DNA of 33,453 nt from SHZI01 sp964371995 (GTDB lineage Bacteria; Pseudomonadota; Gammaproteobacteria; Steroidobacterales; GCA-2729495), in assembly GCA_964371995.1 (NCBI GenBank), contig CAYJPG010000023.1, positions 1 through 33,453 on the forward strand. Reading direction: 5' to 3'. Below the pieces are notes generated by a model that was given only the letters and a program-made list of their open reading frames with translations, was not told the DNA's origin and did no database searches. Both the position numbers and the translations under genes were made by a program. Each line of letters begins with the position of its first letter. Position 1 is the first letter of the stretch. Of the stretch, positions 8,454 through 19,272 are shown one piece after another.

Positions 8454-9503
8454 ATGCTTACCCAGCTGAAACGATTCATACCGATACTGTGTTCGCTGAC
8501 GATTCTGGCTGGCGTTTGCCTGCCGGGGCTGCTCCATGCCGCAGACCTGAAGATTGCGACGGTAGCGCCAGAGGGGTCGTCATGGATGAAAGACCTGCGT
8601 GCTGCAGGGCTGCAGATCCGGGAGCGGACATCCGGCCGGCTCAATCTGAAATTCTATGGCGGCGGTATACAGGGCAGTGACCGCAAGGTCCTGCGCAAGA
8701 TCCGTATCGGCCAACTCCACGGCGGAGTCTTTACGTCCAACGGCCTGCAGGAGCGCTATCCGGATATCGTGATCTACGGTTCGCCGATGCTCTTTGACAC
8801 GATTGACGAAGTCGATTTTGTTCGCAAGCGCATGGACAAGCGGCTGGCTGCCGGGCTCGAAAAGGCCGGCTTTGTGTCCTTCGGGTTCGCGGGCGGTGGT
8901 TTTGCCTACCTGATGTCCAACAAGCCCGTAAAGGGTATTGCAGACCTGCGCGGGCAGAAGATTTGGGTTCCGGAGGGTGATCCGACCAGCTATGCGGCGA
9001 TGGAGTCACTGGAACTCTCGCCTGTCGCACTGCCGATTACTGACGTGCTCACCGGCCTGCAGACCGGCCTGCTGAATATCGTCGCAACGCCGCCGGTGGG
9101 TGCGGTTGTCCTGCAGTGGTACACCAAGACGAAATACATCACGACGCAGCCACTCAGCTACACGATCGGTCTGCTCGCCATCGACAAGGATGCTCTCAGG
9201 AACGTCAGTGCCGCAGATCAGGCCGTGCTGCGCGAAGTAATGACGAAGCTCTATGAACACTTCGATGCCCAGAACCGCATCGATAATGCCAAAGCAGAGG
9301 ACGCCCTGCGGGCCAACGGTATGCAGTTCCTGCAGCTGGACCCCGCCGAAGTACCGGTATGGCGTGAATCTACGACGCGCGCAATGGACAAGCTTGCGGC
9401 CAAAGGGGACATCTCGGCCGATCTGCTGCGTGAAGCCCGTGGCTATGTTCAGGAATATCGTGCAGGCCGGTCAGGCGGCAAGGCGGCTGGTCCGGGCCAG
9501 TGA
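8454..9503 (+). CDS. dctP: TRAP transporter substrate-binding protein (DctP family)
   Basis: This is the periplasmic receptor that delivers a ligand to the DctQM permease. The 349-residue product has a signal peptide ending near LLHA-AD and the DctP fold landmarks LKIATVAPEGSSWMKDL, the LRGQKIWVPEGDP loop at about 166-176, and NIVATPP. The usual arginine of this loop, which grips the ligand carboxylate in canonical DctP/SiaP proteins, appears as Trp171. That change fits the TatT-linked branch, where non-carboxylate, possibly hydrophobic ligands are suspected; the ligand is not predictable here. Its stop overlaps the dctQ start. Confidence 0.9.
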   Translation: MLTQLKRFIPILCSLTILAGVCLPGLLHAADLKIATVAPEGSSWMKDLRAAGLQIRERTSGRLNLKFYGGGIQGSDRKVLRKIRIGQLHGGVFTSNGLQERYPDIVIYGSPMLFDTIDEVDFVRKRMDKRLAAGLEKAGFVSFGFAGGGFAYLMSNKPVKGIADLRGQKIWVPEGDPTSYAAMESLELSPVALPITDVLTGLQTGLLNIVATPPVGAVVLQWYTKTKYITTQPLSYTIGLLAIDKDALRNVSAADQAVLREVMTKLYEHFDAQNRIDNAKAEDALRANGMQFLQLDPAEVPVWRESTTRAMDKLAAKGDISADLLREARGYVQEYRAGRSGGKAAGPGQ

Positions 9504-10042
9504 CCTGGTCGCAACAATCGCCGGATCAGTCTGGCGACGCTGGCGGAATACTGCAGCGCGCCGAGCGTATCGGCCGTGGGCTGGAAAACCTGCTGCTTGC
9601 CATCATCCTGTTCGCGATGATCGGTCTGGCTGCTTACCAGGTCGCATTGCGCGATATCGCCGGCAGCGGCATCAGCTGGGCAGATGAGGCCCTGAGGCTG
9701 ATGGTGCTGTGGGCGGCCATCGTGGGTGCCGTGGCTGCCAGCCGGGACAACGTGCATCTGCGTATTGATTTGCTATCGCGCTTTCTTTCCCGAACCGGGC
9801 GCACTGCGACCGCGCTTGTGGCGGACCTGTTTACGGTCGCCGTGGCGGGGATACTTGCCTGGTACTCCTGGGAATTTGTTGCCGAGTCACGTGAGTTTGG
9901 CGACCAGATTTTCGGCGATCTGCCGTTGTGGCCGTTTCAGGCGGTGCTGCCCGCCGGCTTCGCGCTGATCACCTACCGGTATCTGATTCGTACTGTCGCC
10001 CAGTTGCGCGCGCTTCTACGCGGCGGCGGAGTACCGTCGTGA
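9500..10042 (+). CDS. dctQ: TRAP transporter small permease (DctQ family)
   Basis: This is the four-helix small membrane subunit of the TRAP permease. The 180-residue product has four hydrophobic segments at roughly 30-48, 66-82, 102-125 and 142-162, and the family-typical ISWADEALRLMVLWAAIVGA. It starts with a GTG that overlaps the dctP TGA (GTGA), so translational coupling is likely. It ends by a similar overlap with dctM. Confidence 0.92.
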   Translation: MTWSQQSPDQSGDAGGILQRAERIGRGLENLLLAIILFAMIGLAAYQVALRDIAGSGISWADEALRLMVLWAAIVGAVAASRDNVHLRIDLLSRFLSRTGRTATALVADLFTVAVAGILAWYSWEFVAESREFGDQIFGDLPLWPFQAVLPAGFALITYRYLIRTVAQLRALLRGGGVPS

Positions 10043-11298
10043 TATTGACCGGCCTTGCGCTCATCCTGCTGGCCCTGATGGGTGCGCCGCTGTTTGCGGT
10101 GATCGGCGCCAGTGCGCTGCTCGGTTTTGCGCGCAGCGACATACCACTGACTGCGGTGCCAATCGAGATCTTTGGTATTGCGGAAACGCCTATTTTGCTG
10201 GCGATTCCCCTGTTTACCTTTGCCGGGTATCTTTTGAGCGAAAGCCGTGCAGCCGCCCGGCTGGTGCGACTGAGTTCCGCTTTGCTTGGCTGGTTGCCCG
10301 GGGGGCTCGCGATGGTTGCGGTAGCGACCTGCTCGCTTTTTACGGCGTTTACCGGTGGCTCGGGCGTAACGATCATCGCCATCGGTGCACTGCTGTACCC
10401 GGCTCTGGTGCAGTCCGGCTACAAGGAAGGATTTACGCTCGGGCTGGTGACCTCGTCAGGCAGCCTCGGCCTGCTGTTTGCGCCGTCGCTGCCGCTCATT
10501 ATCTACGGGATCATCGCAGAGGTTTCGATAGACGAGCTGTTTATTGCCGGCATTTTGCCCGGTGTGCTGATGATGGTCGCCCTGGCGGCCTATTGCCTGT
10601 GGATGAATCGCGCCAACCGTCGCCCCATTTCGGAATTCTCCTGGCGTGAAGTCGGGCAGGCGGCCCGCGAATCGATCTGGGAGCTGCCGCTGCCAGTTGT
10701 CGTGCTGGGCGGAATCTACAGCGGTCTGGTTGCGGTTTCGGAGGCCGCCGCCGTGACGGTCGTTTATGTGCTGGTTATCGAAACGCTGGTCTATCGCGAG
10801 ATTCCGCTGCGCAAGCTGCCCGGCATCGTGCGTGACTCGATGGTGCTGGTCGGTGGCATCCTGCTGATCCTCGGTATTTCGCTGGCATCGACCAACTACA
10901 TGATCGATGCACAGGTGCCGCAGAAGCTTATCGGACTGGTTACCAGCTATATATCCAGTCAGACGAGCTTTTTGTTCCTGCTGATCGGCTTTCTGATGGT
11001 CATCGGCTGTATCCTGCACATCTATTCGGCGCTGGTTCTCGTCGTGCCGCTGATATTGCCGGTAGCGGCGAAGTACGGGATCGACCCGGTTCACCTGGGA
11101 ATCATTTTTGTTGCCACGATGGAACTCGGATATCTGTTGCCGCCCATAGGCCTTAACCTTTATATCTCCAGCTACCGGTTTGAGCAGCCGGTACTGCGCG
11201 TCTGTGCGGCGACCTTTCCGTTTGTGCTGATACTGCTGGTCGCAGTACTGTTGATCACCTTTATCAGCCCGCTGTCGCTGGCCTTGATCGGAAAGTGA
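10039..11298 (+). CDS. dctM: TRAP transporter large permease (DctM family)
   Basis: This is the large membrane subunit that carries out Na+-coupled transport with DctQ. The 419-residue product is highly hydrophobic with about 12 segments. Recognisable DctM features are the FTGGSGVTIIAIGALLYPAL segment, GLLFAPSLPLIIYGIIAEVSI, and the C-terminal MELGYLLPPIGLNLYI. The frame is open upstream to 9928, but the GTG at 10039 overlapping the dctQ stop gives a normal N-terminus (VILTGLALILLALMGAPLF). The 37 extra upstream codons lie inside dctQ. Confidence 0.93.
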   Translation: MILTGLALILLALMGAPLFAVIGASALLGFARSDIPLTAVPIEIFGIAETPILLAIPLFTFAGYLLSESRAAARLVRLSSALLGWLPGGLAMVAVATCSLFTAFTGGSGVTIIAIGALLYPALVQSGYKEGFTLGLVTSSGSLGLLFAPSLPLIIYGIIAEVSIDELFIAGILPGVLMMVALAAYCLWMNRANRRPISEFSWREVGQAARESIWELPLPVVVLGGIYSGLVAVSEAAAVTVVYVLVIETLVYREIPLRKLPGIVRDSMVLVGGILLILGISLASTNYMIDAQVPQKLIGLVTSYISSQTSFLFLLIGFLMVIGCILHIYSALVLVVPLILPVAAKYGIDPVHLGIIFVATMELGYLLPPIGLNLYISSYRFEQPVLRVCAATFPFVLILLVAVLLITFISPLSLALIGK

Positions 11299-11344
11299 TA
11301 CAGCGGTCCTGGCGGACGGCTCATCTGTTGCAGAGGGTACTTTA

Positions 11345-12463
11345 ATGAGCAATAGCTATCGGTCGTTCTGTTGCGCTTTACTGGCACTGCTCCTGTCCGG
11401 TGCTGAAGTGCGCGCCGGGGTCCCCGCCGAGTTCCTGCGTGTATCGCCCGGATTCAAGGCCGAGATTCTGATCGCTGATGTCCCGAAGGCCCGTTCAATG
11501 GCATTGGGTGCTGCAGGAACCCTGTTTGTCGGTACGCAGTTTGGAGATGGGACCGTATACGCGATTCGCGATGCACTGGGCGAGCATCCACAGGTCACAA
11601 AATTTGTTCAGGGCCTGAAGGTACCGAACGGGGTGGCCTTTCGTGACGGGGCACTCTACGTAGCTGAGCCGCGGCGCATACTGAAGTATCCGCGGGCCGA
11701 GGAAACCAGCACTGAGCCGCGCGTACCCGAAGTCCTTGTTGCAGACCTGCCCTACAAGAATGCGCTGCATGCCTGGAGGTATCTGGCTTTCGGGCCGGAG
11801 GGCAAGCTCTATGTGCCGATCGGCGCGCCGTGCAACATCTGTGACGATAGGGACTTTGGCCTGATCCTGCGCATGAACGCTGATGGCAGTGGGCGGGAAG
11901 TCGTTGCCCGAGGGGTGCGCAATTCGGTTGGAATGAGCTGGCATCCACAGACCGGTGAGTTGTGGTTCACCGACAATGGTCGTGACATGCTTGGCGATGA
12001 TGTGCCGGCCGATGAGCTGAACCGGATACCGGTCGCAGGCCTGGATTTCGGTTTTCCGTATTGTCATGGTGGCGATCTGGCCGATCCCGAGTTCGGTGAG
12101 CTGGGCAGCTGTGCGGATGCGCAGGCGCCGGTGCAGAAGCTCGGACCGCATGTGGCAGCGCTGGGTGTCCGCTTTTATACCGGTGCGATGTTTCCTGCCG
12201 AATACCGCAATCAGGTGTTCATTGCCGAGCATGGCTCCTGGAACCGCAGCAAGGGAGTTGCCCGGACTGGCTACCGGATCACGCTGGTGCGTCTGAACGG
12301 GAATGCTGCCGTTGCTTATGAGGCTTTTGCGGAGGGCTGGCTGGACGGTGACAAGGTGCAGGGTAGACCCGTAGACCTGCTCGTCGCACCTGACGGCTCG
12401 CTGCTGGTGAGTGACGACGAGCGGGGCGCGATTTACCGTATCAGTTATCAACCGGGGGCCTGA
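11345..12463 (+). CDS. Periplasmic PQQ-dependent sugar/sorbosone dehydrogenase family protein
   Basis: This belongs to the soluble glucose/sorbosone dehydrogenase beta-propeller family, which oxidises aldoses with pyrroloquinoline quinone. The 372-residue product has a signal peptide ending near VRA-G. Propeller motifs include SMALGAAGTLFVGTQF, GLKVPNGVAF, the hallmark FGPEGKLYVPIGAPCNICDD, GVRNSVGMSWHPQTGELWFTDNGRD, and VFIAEHGSWNRS. The two cysteines of the PCNIC motif are intact. It follows dctM by 46 bases on the same strand, so co-expression with the TRAP genes is possible. Its sugar substrate cannot be read from sequence, and no PQQ biosynthesis genes are in the window. Confidence 0.85.
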   Translation: MSNSYRSFCCALLALLLSGAEVRAGVPAEFLRVSPGFKAEILIADVPKARSMALGAAGTLFVGTQFGDGTVYAIRDALGEHPQVTKFVQGLKVPNGVAFRDGALYVAEPRRILKYPRAEETSTEPRVPEVLVADLPYKNALHAWRYLAFGPEGKLYVPIGAPCNICDDRDFGLILRMNADGSGREVVARGVRNSVGMSWHPQTGELWFTDNGRDMLGDDVPADELNRIPVAGLDFGFPYCHGGDLADPEFGELGSCADAQAPVQKLGPHVAALGVRFYTGAMFPAEYRNQVFIAEHGSWNRSKGVARTGYRITLVRLNGNAAVAYEAFAEGWLDGDKVQGRPVDLLVAPDGSLLVSDDERGAIYRISYQPGA

Positions 12464-12464
12464 C

Positions 12465-12479
12465 GGGGTACGGTACCCC
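12465..12479. other. Short hairpin/palindrome between sugar dehydrogenase and sppA
   Basis: GGGGTAC and GTACCCC are separated by one base directly after the dehydrogenase stop. It can fold as a 5-bp GGGGT/ACCCC stem, but no run of T follows on either strand. A role in transcript processing or termination is only a possibility. Confidence 0.3.
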
Positions 12480-12502
12480 CAGGGATAAGCAGAGAGGTTT
12501 CG

Positions 12503-14368
12503 ATGTCGATTTCCGGATTCATGACGAAACTGGTACGGGCGATCTGGTACGGGCTCGATACCCTGCGCCGGGTGCTGCATCTCATTCTCCTGCTCGCTCT
12601 GTTTATCGCGGTGCTGGCCGGGCTGGCCAGTGGTGTGGCGCCGGTTCCGTCGACAGCCGCCCTGGTAATTAATCCCGGCGGGGCGCTGGTCGAGCAGCTC
12701 GAGGGCAGCCCGCTCGATCGTGCGATCGCCCAGTTCAACAACCAGGCTGAGCCACAGACGCTGGTGCGCGATATCACCGACAGCCTGGAATATGCCGCGA
12801 GCGATGACCGGATCAAGGCGGTCGTCCTCGATCTCGACGGTCTGGAGTCAGGCGGGCTGGCCAAGTTGCAGACCATTGCACTGGCCGTTGACAAGGTGCG
12901 TGCGGCGGGCAAGAAGGTCATTGCCTTTGGTAACGGCTATACGCGAGATCAGTACTATCTCGCATCGCGCGCTGATGAGGTGATCATGCATGACCTGGGC
13001 ATGGTTTATCTGGAAGGCTACGAGTACTACCGGATGTTCTTCAAGAGTGCGCTCGACAAACTCTTCATCGACGTTAACGTTTTCAAGGTTGGTGAGTTCA
13101 AGTCGTTCGTTGAGCCTTTCACCCGGAACGACATGTCAGCGGCAGACCGGGAGGCCAGTCAGCGATGGATTGGCTCTCTGTGGAGCGCGTGGGGGCGGGA
13201 TGTTGCGGCAGCGCGGGGGATGGACCTGAAAGCGCTCGATGACTACAGCAATGAATTTGCCGGCCACATCGAGAATGCCGGAGGCCATGCGGCCAAGGCC
13301 GCAGTAGCCGCACACCTGGTGGACCGGCTCATGTCCCGTCCCGAGTTTGATGACTACATCACCGGTATGGTGGGTCCGGACGATGCCGATGACGGCGGCT
13401 ACAGCGGGATAGATTTCAAGGCGTATCTGGCGGCCACTGCGATCGAACGCCGGCTTGCGGAGCCGCATGAGCGCAATGTTGCAATTATCGTCGCTGCCGG
13501 TGAGATCGTGGATGGTGAGGCGCCGCCCGGAACCGTGGGTGGAGATACGCTGGCTTACCAGATCCGTGAGGCCAGACTGGATGACAGCATTGATGCTGTG
13601 GTGTTGCGCATCGATAGCCCCGGCGGCAGCATGTTTGCATCACAGGTCATCAGTGATGAACTCGATGCGCTCAGGGCGGCTGGCAAGCCGCTGATTGCGT
13701 CGATGAGTTCTGTCGCTGCATCGGGCGGTTACTACATCGCGATGCCGGCGGACGAGATATGGGCCAGCGATACCACGATCACCGGTTCCATCGGTGTAGG
13801 TGCGATTCTGCCAACCGTACAGCGCGGTCTGGAGCAACTCGGCGTGCATGTCGATGGTTTCGGTACCACGAAACTCGCCGGGCAGCTGCGGCTCGACCGG
13901 CCGCTGGGCGAGGATGCACGCCGCATCCTGACAGCCAGCGTTGAGGATGCCTACCGGATATTTGTTGGTCACGTTGCTGCTGCCCGTGACATGACGCCCG
14001 AGCGCGCCGACAGCATCGCCCGGGGGCGGGTCTGGATAGGTGCTGATGGCAAGGAACTCGGGCTGGTCGACAGCATCGGTGGACTGGACGAGGCTGTGCA
14101 GGCTGCGGCCAGCCGTGCCGGACTGGACGCGGGCAAGTATGGACGGCATTACATCGAGCCCGAGCTGTCATTTGGCCAGCGGCTGGCCGCTGAGCTGATC
14201 ACACGGAGCGTCCGGGTGCTGAGTGTGCTGGGCTTGCGCTCACCCGAGACGATTCCGTCCGGGTTGGTGCGTCACGCGATGCGCGCCATTGATCGGGAAG
14301 TGAAGGCACTGACAGCGCTCAACGACCCGCGCAGTCTCTACTATCACTGCTTCTGCAGTATCGACTAG
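12503..14368 (+). CDS. sppA: Signal peptide peptidase SppA, 67K type
   Basis: SppA is a membrane-anchored serine/lysine protease that degrades cleaved signal peptides. The 621-residue product (E. coli 618) has one N-terminal membrane helix at about residues 25-47 and two tandem S49 domains. The general-base lysine is Lys200 in VGEFKSFVEPFTRNDMS. The nucleophile is Ser407 in SVAASGGYYIAMPADE. The ATG at 12503 has a GAGAGG five bases before it. Its stop overlaps that of the convergent sixA by four bases, so the two transcripts share their 3' ends. Confidence 0.95.
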   Translation: MSISGFMTKLVRAIWYGLDTLRRVLHLILLLALFIAVLAGLASGVAPVPSTAALVINPGGALVEQLEGSPLDRAIAQFNNQAEPQTLVRDITDSLEYAASDDRIKAVVLDLDGLESGGLAKLQTIALAVDKVRAAGKKVIAFGNGYTRDQYYLASRADEVIMHDLGMVYLEGYEYYRMFFKSALDKLFIDVNVFKVGEFKSFVEPFTRNDMSAADREASQRWIGSLWSAWGRDVAAARGMDLKALDDYSNEFAGHIENAGGHAAKAAVAAHLVDRLMSRPEFDDYITGMVGPDDADDGGYSGIDFKAYLAATAIERRLAEPHERNVAIIVAAGEIVDGEAPPGTVGGDTLAYQIREARLDDSIDAVVLRIDSPGGSMFASQVISDELDALRAAGKPLIASMSSVAASGGYYIAMPADEIWASDTTITGSIGVGAILPTVQRGLEQLGVHVDGFGTTKLAGQLRLDRPLGEDARRILTASVEDAYRIFVGHVAAARDMTPERADSIARGRVWIGADGKELGLVDSIGGLDEAVQAAASRAGLDAGKYGRHYIEPELSFGQRLAAELITRSVRVLSVLGLRSPETIPSGLVRHAMRAIDREVKALTALNDPRSLYYHCFCSID

Positions 14369-14859
14369 GATTTTTTCGGATAATCGAAGAGGTGCAGGCT
14401 GCCTGATGCAGTCGCAAGGCTTACCCAGCTGTCCAGATCGAGGTCGATCACTGCCATGCCGCAGGTCGGTATGTTGTCTATGCCGCTGCCTGTGAACTGA
14501 TTGGCGAGTTCCGTCAGGCCGGGATTGTGCCCGCAGACGATGATGTCCCTGAAGGAATCAGCCTGGCGGGCAAGCACCACAATGATCTGTTCCGGTGTGG
14601 CGAGATACAGTTCAGGCTCGCGCTGCAGGAATTCTGTCGGGTAGCCAAGTTCGCGAGCGATGATTTGCGCCGTGTGACGGGCGCGCACTGCCGGGCTGCA
14701 GAGGATCAACGACGGTCTGGAGCCGCGAGCCAGCAGGCGGCGGCCCATCACCGGCGCATCCTGCTGGCCACGCTGGCTTAGAGGTCGGTCATGGTCGCTG
14801 GTTCCGGCTTCCTGCCAGGACGACTTCGCGTGGCGAAGCAGAGTCAGCCGGCGGAGCAT
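14365..14859 (-). CDS. sixA: Phosphohistidine phosphatase SixA-like
   Basis: SixA-type histidine phosphatases remove phosphate from phosphohistidine, for example in His-containing phosphotransfer proteins. The 164-residue product begins with the catalytic RHA motif (LTLLRHAKSSW, His10). It also contains DHDRPLSQRG, the CSPAVRARHTAQI segment, and the second histidine in IIVCGHNPGLTEL. It lies four bases after sufT on the same strand and may be the last gene of the suf transcript. No functional link to Fe-S assembly is known to me. Its stop overlaps that of sppA. Confidence 0.9.
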   Translation of the reverse strand: MLRRLTLLRHAKSSWQEAGTSDHDRPLSQRGQQDAPVMGRRLLARGSRPSLILCSPAVRARHTAQIIARELGYPTEFLQREPELYLATPEQIIVVLARQADSFRDIIVCGHNPGLTELANQFTGSGIDNIPTCGMAVIDLDLDSWVSLATASGSLHLFDYPKKS

Positions 14860-14863
14860 GGAG

Positions 14864-15415
14864 TCAGTACAGCCCTGTTTCCAGCCGTGCAGTCTCGGAC
14901 ATCATGTCCCGGTTCCATGGCGGGTCGAAGACCAGTTCAACATTCACTTCGGCCACGGTCGGCAGCAGGCTGATCTTCTGTCGGGCCTCTTCGAGCAGGA
15001 TTTCACCCATCCCGCAGCCTGGTGCAGTCACCGTCATCATGATGTTTACTGCGCGATCGCCGGAGGGGCGTTTTTCGATCGAACAGCCGTAGACCAGTCC
15101 GAGGTCTACGACATTGATCGGGATTTCCGGGTCGTAGATGGTCTTCAGCTGTTCCCAGGCGAGCGCTTCAAATTGCTCATCAGTGGCATTGTCCGGTAAA
15201 GATGGCAGCGCTGTCGGCTCCTTGCCCAGCGCATCAGCGTCTGCGCCGGCCACGCGTATCAGGTTGCCCTCGAAATACACGGTAAAGCTGCCACCCATTG
15301 CCTGGGTGATGTACGCCAGAGAGTCCTTGGGCAGGGTTACCGGAATTCCGCTTGGCACCACGAGCCCTTCGACGTCGCGCCGGACGACTACCGGTTCGTT
15401 ATCGATTCCGTTCAT
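14864..15415 (-). CDS. sufT: Putative Fe-S cluster assembly protein SufT
   Basis: SufT is a DUF59/MIP18-family protein that helps mature Fe-S proteins, mainly when demand is high. The 183-residue product has a SufT-type N-terminal region (residues 1-80, with LVVPSGIPVTLPKDSLAYITQAMGG). The DUF59 domain follows, with IYDPEIPINVVDLGLVYG near residues 91-108, the conserved Cys in TAPGCGMGEILLEEA, and DPPWNRDMMSE at the C-terminus. It follows sufU by nine bases in the suf operon. Confidence 0.92.
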   Translation of the reverse strand: MNGIDNEPVVVRRDVEGLVVPSGIPVTLPKDSLAYITQAMGGSFTVYFEGNLIRVAGADADALGKEPTALPSLPDNATDEQFEALAWEQLKTIYDPEIPINVVDLGLVYGCSIEKRPSGDRAVNIMMTVTAPGCGMGEILLEEARQKISLLPTVAEVNVELVFDPPWNRDMMSETARLETGLY

Positions 15416-15424
15416 TGCAGTTTC

Positions 15425-15873
15425 TCATTCGGTGGTTACGGTCTGGTGAACCGCATCAAGTGCTGCGCGCAGCGCCTGCCAGGGCAGCGTCGCGCAGCGG
15501 ATTCTCGATGGATAGTCACGCACGCCGCCGAGGGCGGCGAGTTCGCCTTCCAGATTCCCGGTTTGCGGGCCAGACAATCCGGTAATGAAATCATCGATGG
15601 TCTGGCGCGTGGCCGCGACAGTCCTGCCGGTGACCGCATCGCTCATCATGGAGGCCGAGGCCAGCGAGATGGCGCAGCCACTGGCCTCATACGCAACGTC
15701 GGCCAGCGCATCATCCTGCAGGCGCAGGTAGACATGAATCTTGTCGCCGCACAGGGCATTGTGACCCTCGGCCTCGCGGTCATATACCTGTGGTCGCCGA
15801 CGGTTGTGTGGCTGACGGCTGTGACTGAGCACGGTCTGCCGGTACAAATCCGTCAACGATGTGGCCGCTCCGC

Positions 15874-15877
<4 letters not shown>
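15425..15877 (-). CDS. sufU: SufU-family Fe-S cluster assembly / sulfur-transfer protein
   Basis: SufU is an IscU-fold protein. In Gram-positives it accepts sulfur from SufS through a zinc-bound site; in other operons it may act as scaffold or transferase. The 150-residue product keeps the three conserved cysteines (Cys43 in NALCGDKI, Cys68 in ASGCAISLASASMM, Cys128 in RIRCATLPW) and Asp45. No SufE gene is seen in the operon, which fits SufU acting as partner of SufS. Its start overlaps the sufS stop by four bases. Confidence 0.92.
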
Positions 15878-17147
<1,270 letters not shown>

Positions 17148-17148
<1 letters not shown>

Positions 17149-18467
17149 CAGATTGCTGCTCCGTCGAGTGCTTCCAGGCGCGACTGAAGCCGGGCAGCCA
17201 CGCGCACGCCGAGATCTTCCGGTTCGATGAGTGCCAGCGTCGCATGCAGAAAGGCCGTGATGAGCGCCTGTCGCGCTTCGTCCGGACCGAGGCCGCGTGT
17301 GCGCAGGTAGAAAAGCGCATTCGCATCGAGTTCACCGGTGGTCGCGCCGTGACTGCAGCGGACATCGTCGGTAAAGATCTCGAGTTCGGGCTTGGTATCA
17401 ATTTCGGCAGTAGTGGCCAGCAGCAGATTGCGACTGTTGAGGGCCGACGCCGTACGTACTGCGCCGGGTTGTACGATGATCCGGCCATTGAACACCCCCC
17501 GGCCGTGGCCGGTCGCCAGGCCGTGAAACATCTCCCGACTGCCGGTGTCAGGGGCGCGATGGTCGACCGTGGTGTGATTGTCGATATGCCGGTGGCCATC
17601 GACGACAAATGCGCCATTAATACTGGCCGTCGCACCGGCGCCGCTCAGTGCGACAGAAAGATCCTGGCGTACGAGCTGTCCGCCAAAATCGAGGCTGGTC
17701 GCGGAAAGCGTGGCATCCCGGTCCAGTTCGATATGTGTCGTCTCGGTCAGCAGGGCATCAGCCGGGAGATCCTGGATACGTAGCAGACCAAGGTGCGAAC
17801 CAGCACCGCAGCGGATTTGGGTGGCGGCATTCGCGAGTGCGCCGGCTGCGCTGCGATGTTCGATGATCAGGCTTAGCCGGCTACCGGGTGCCAGCTCGAT
17901 GAGCAGGCGCGGTTGTGCCATCGCTGTGCCGCTACTGGTCAGGCGCAGGTGCAGAGGAGGGGGCGGCGTGTCGGCAGTTGCTGTGCTGCGCAGGTATAAA
18001 CCGTCGCTCAGCAGTGCCAGATTGAGCGCCGCCAGTGGCCGGGTATCGTCCGGTGTCCTGTGGGTGGCCAGCAGCGCGGTGGCACGAACGCGCAATTCAG
18101 GGCTGAGCTGGCGCAAGCTGTGTGCCTCGACGCCAGCTGGCAGCACCAGGGCGCCGGAGCCCGGTCCTTCCAGAAAGAGGCCGTCCAGCAATTCAAGTTG
18201 GGGTTGGCCCACAGTTTCTTCAGCGGTCGGTGCGGCTGTCGCCGTATCCGCTGCCGTGACTTCGTCGGCGAGCAATGCGGCTCCGCGCTGAATGTAGTCA
18301 GTGAGACTGGTATAGCGCCATTCTTCCTGCGTGAGGTCTGGCAGGCCATGTTCAGCCAATACGCTGATTGCTGTGTCGCGCAGCTCTGTCAACCAGGCCA
18401 GTTGCGGAATGGCGTTCCTGCTGCGCTGACAGGCGTCGCGCCAGATCGGACTGAACCCGGTGTTCAT
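17148..18467 (-). CDS. sufD: Fe-S cluster assembly protein SufD
   Basis: SufD is the SufB paralogue in the SufBC2D scaffold. The 439-residue product has a divergent helical N-terminus (EEWRYTSLTDYIQRG) and a right-handed beta-helix core. The strongly conserved SufBD C-terminal block begins near residue 320 with GVFNGRIIVQPGA, followed by LNSRNLLLATTAEIDTKPELEIFTDDVRCSHGATTGELDANALFYLRTRG. The His in CSHGATTG is the residue needed with SufB for cluster assembly. Its ATG overlaps the sufC stop by four bases. Confidence 0.95.
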
Positions 18468-19255
18468 CGTGCTGCAGTCTGTGTCTGGTTTTTCGCCGCC
18501 GCGACTGTCTGGTCGTAACCCTCGGCCTCAAGTTCCAGGGCCAGTGACCTGTCGCCGGTCCGGATGATCCGTCCACCGGCCAGCACATGAACGAAGTCGG
18601 GCCGGATGTAGTCCAGCAGACGCTGGTAGTGCGTTATGAGCACAAACGCGCGGTCCGGACCACGTTGACTGTTCACGCCGTTGGCCACCACCTTCAGCGC
18701 ATCGATGTCGAGCCCTGAGTCAGTTTCATCGAGTATGCCGAGTACCGGTTCAAGTACTGCCATCTGGAATATTTCGTTGCGCTTCTTTTCGCCGCCCGAG
18801 AAACCTTCGTTGACGCCGCGATTGAGAAAGCTCTCGTTCATGTGCATCAGTTTGGCTTTCTCGCGCACCAGGCGAAGAAACTGTGCCGCATCAATCTCCG
18901 CTTCGCCGCGTGCCTTGCGACGGGCATTCAGGGCCGCTCGCAGCAGGTAGACATTGCTGACGCCCGGAACTTCAACCGGATACTGGAAGCCAAGAAAAAG
19001 CCCGGCCCGTGCCCGCTCTTCGGGCTCCATGGCCAGCAGGTCCTGATCGCGGAAAACCACGGAACCCGAGGTGATCGTATAGCCTTCGCGTCCGGCCAGC
19101 ACATGGGCGAGCGTGCTCTTGCCAGAGCCATTCGGTCCCATGATGGCGTGAACCTCGCCAGCGCGTACCACGAGGTTCATGCCGGTCAGGATTTCCTTGC
19201 CGGCGACGGTGACCCGCAGGTCAGTGATGGTCAGTAGTGGTGCTGATTGCTGCAA
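18464..19255 (-). CDS. sufC: Fe-S cluster assembly ATPase SufC
   Basis: SufC is the ABC-type ATPase of the SufBC2D complex. The product has Walker A GPNGSGKST, the family-specific signature EGFSGGEKKRNEIFQM, and Walker B with the SufC-typical ILDETDSGLDIDALK. Family alignment puts the start near LLTITDLRV. No ATG or GTG lies there, so I chose the TTG at 19255 (263 residues; E. coli 248), 17 bases after the sufB stop. The frame is open upstream to 19420, but that stretch is inside sufB. The start codon is the least certain part of this call. Confidence 0.93.
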   Translation of the reverse strand: MQQSAPLLTITDLRVTVAGKEILTGMNLVVRAGEVHAIMGPNGSGKSTLAHVLAGREGYTITSGSVVFRDQDLLAMEPEERARAGLFLGFQYPVEVPGVSNVYLLRAALNARRKARGEAEIDAAQFLRLVREKAKLMHMNESFLNRGVNEGFSGGEKKRNEIFQMAVLEPVLGILDETDSGLDIDALKVVANGVNSQRGPDRAFVLITHYQRLLDYIRPDFVHVLAGGRIIRTGDRSLALELEAEGYDQTVAAAKNQTQTAAR

Positions 19256-19272
19256 GCGATACGCGCGGCCGG

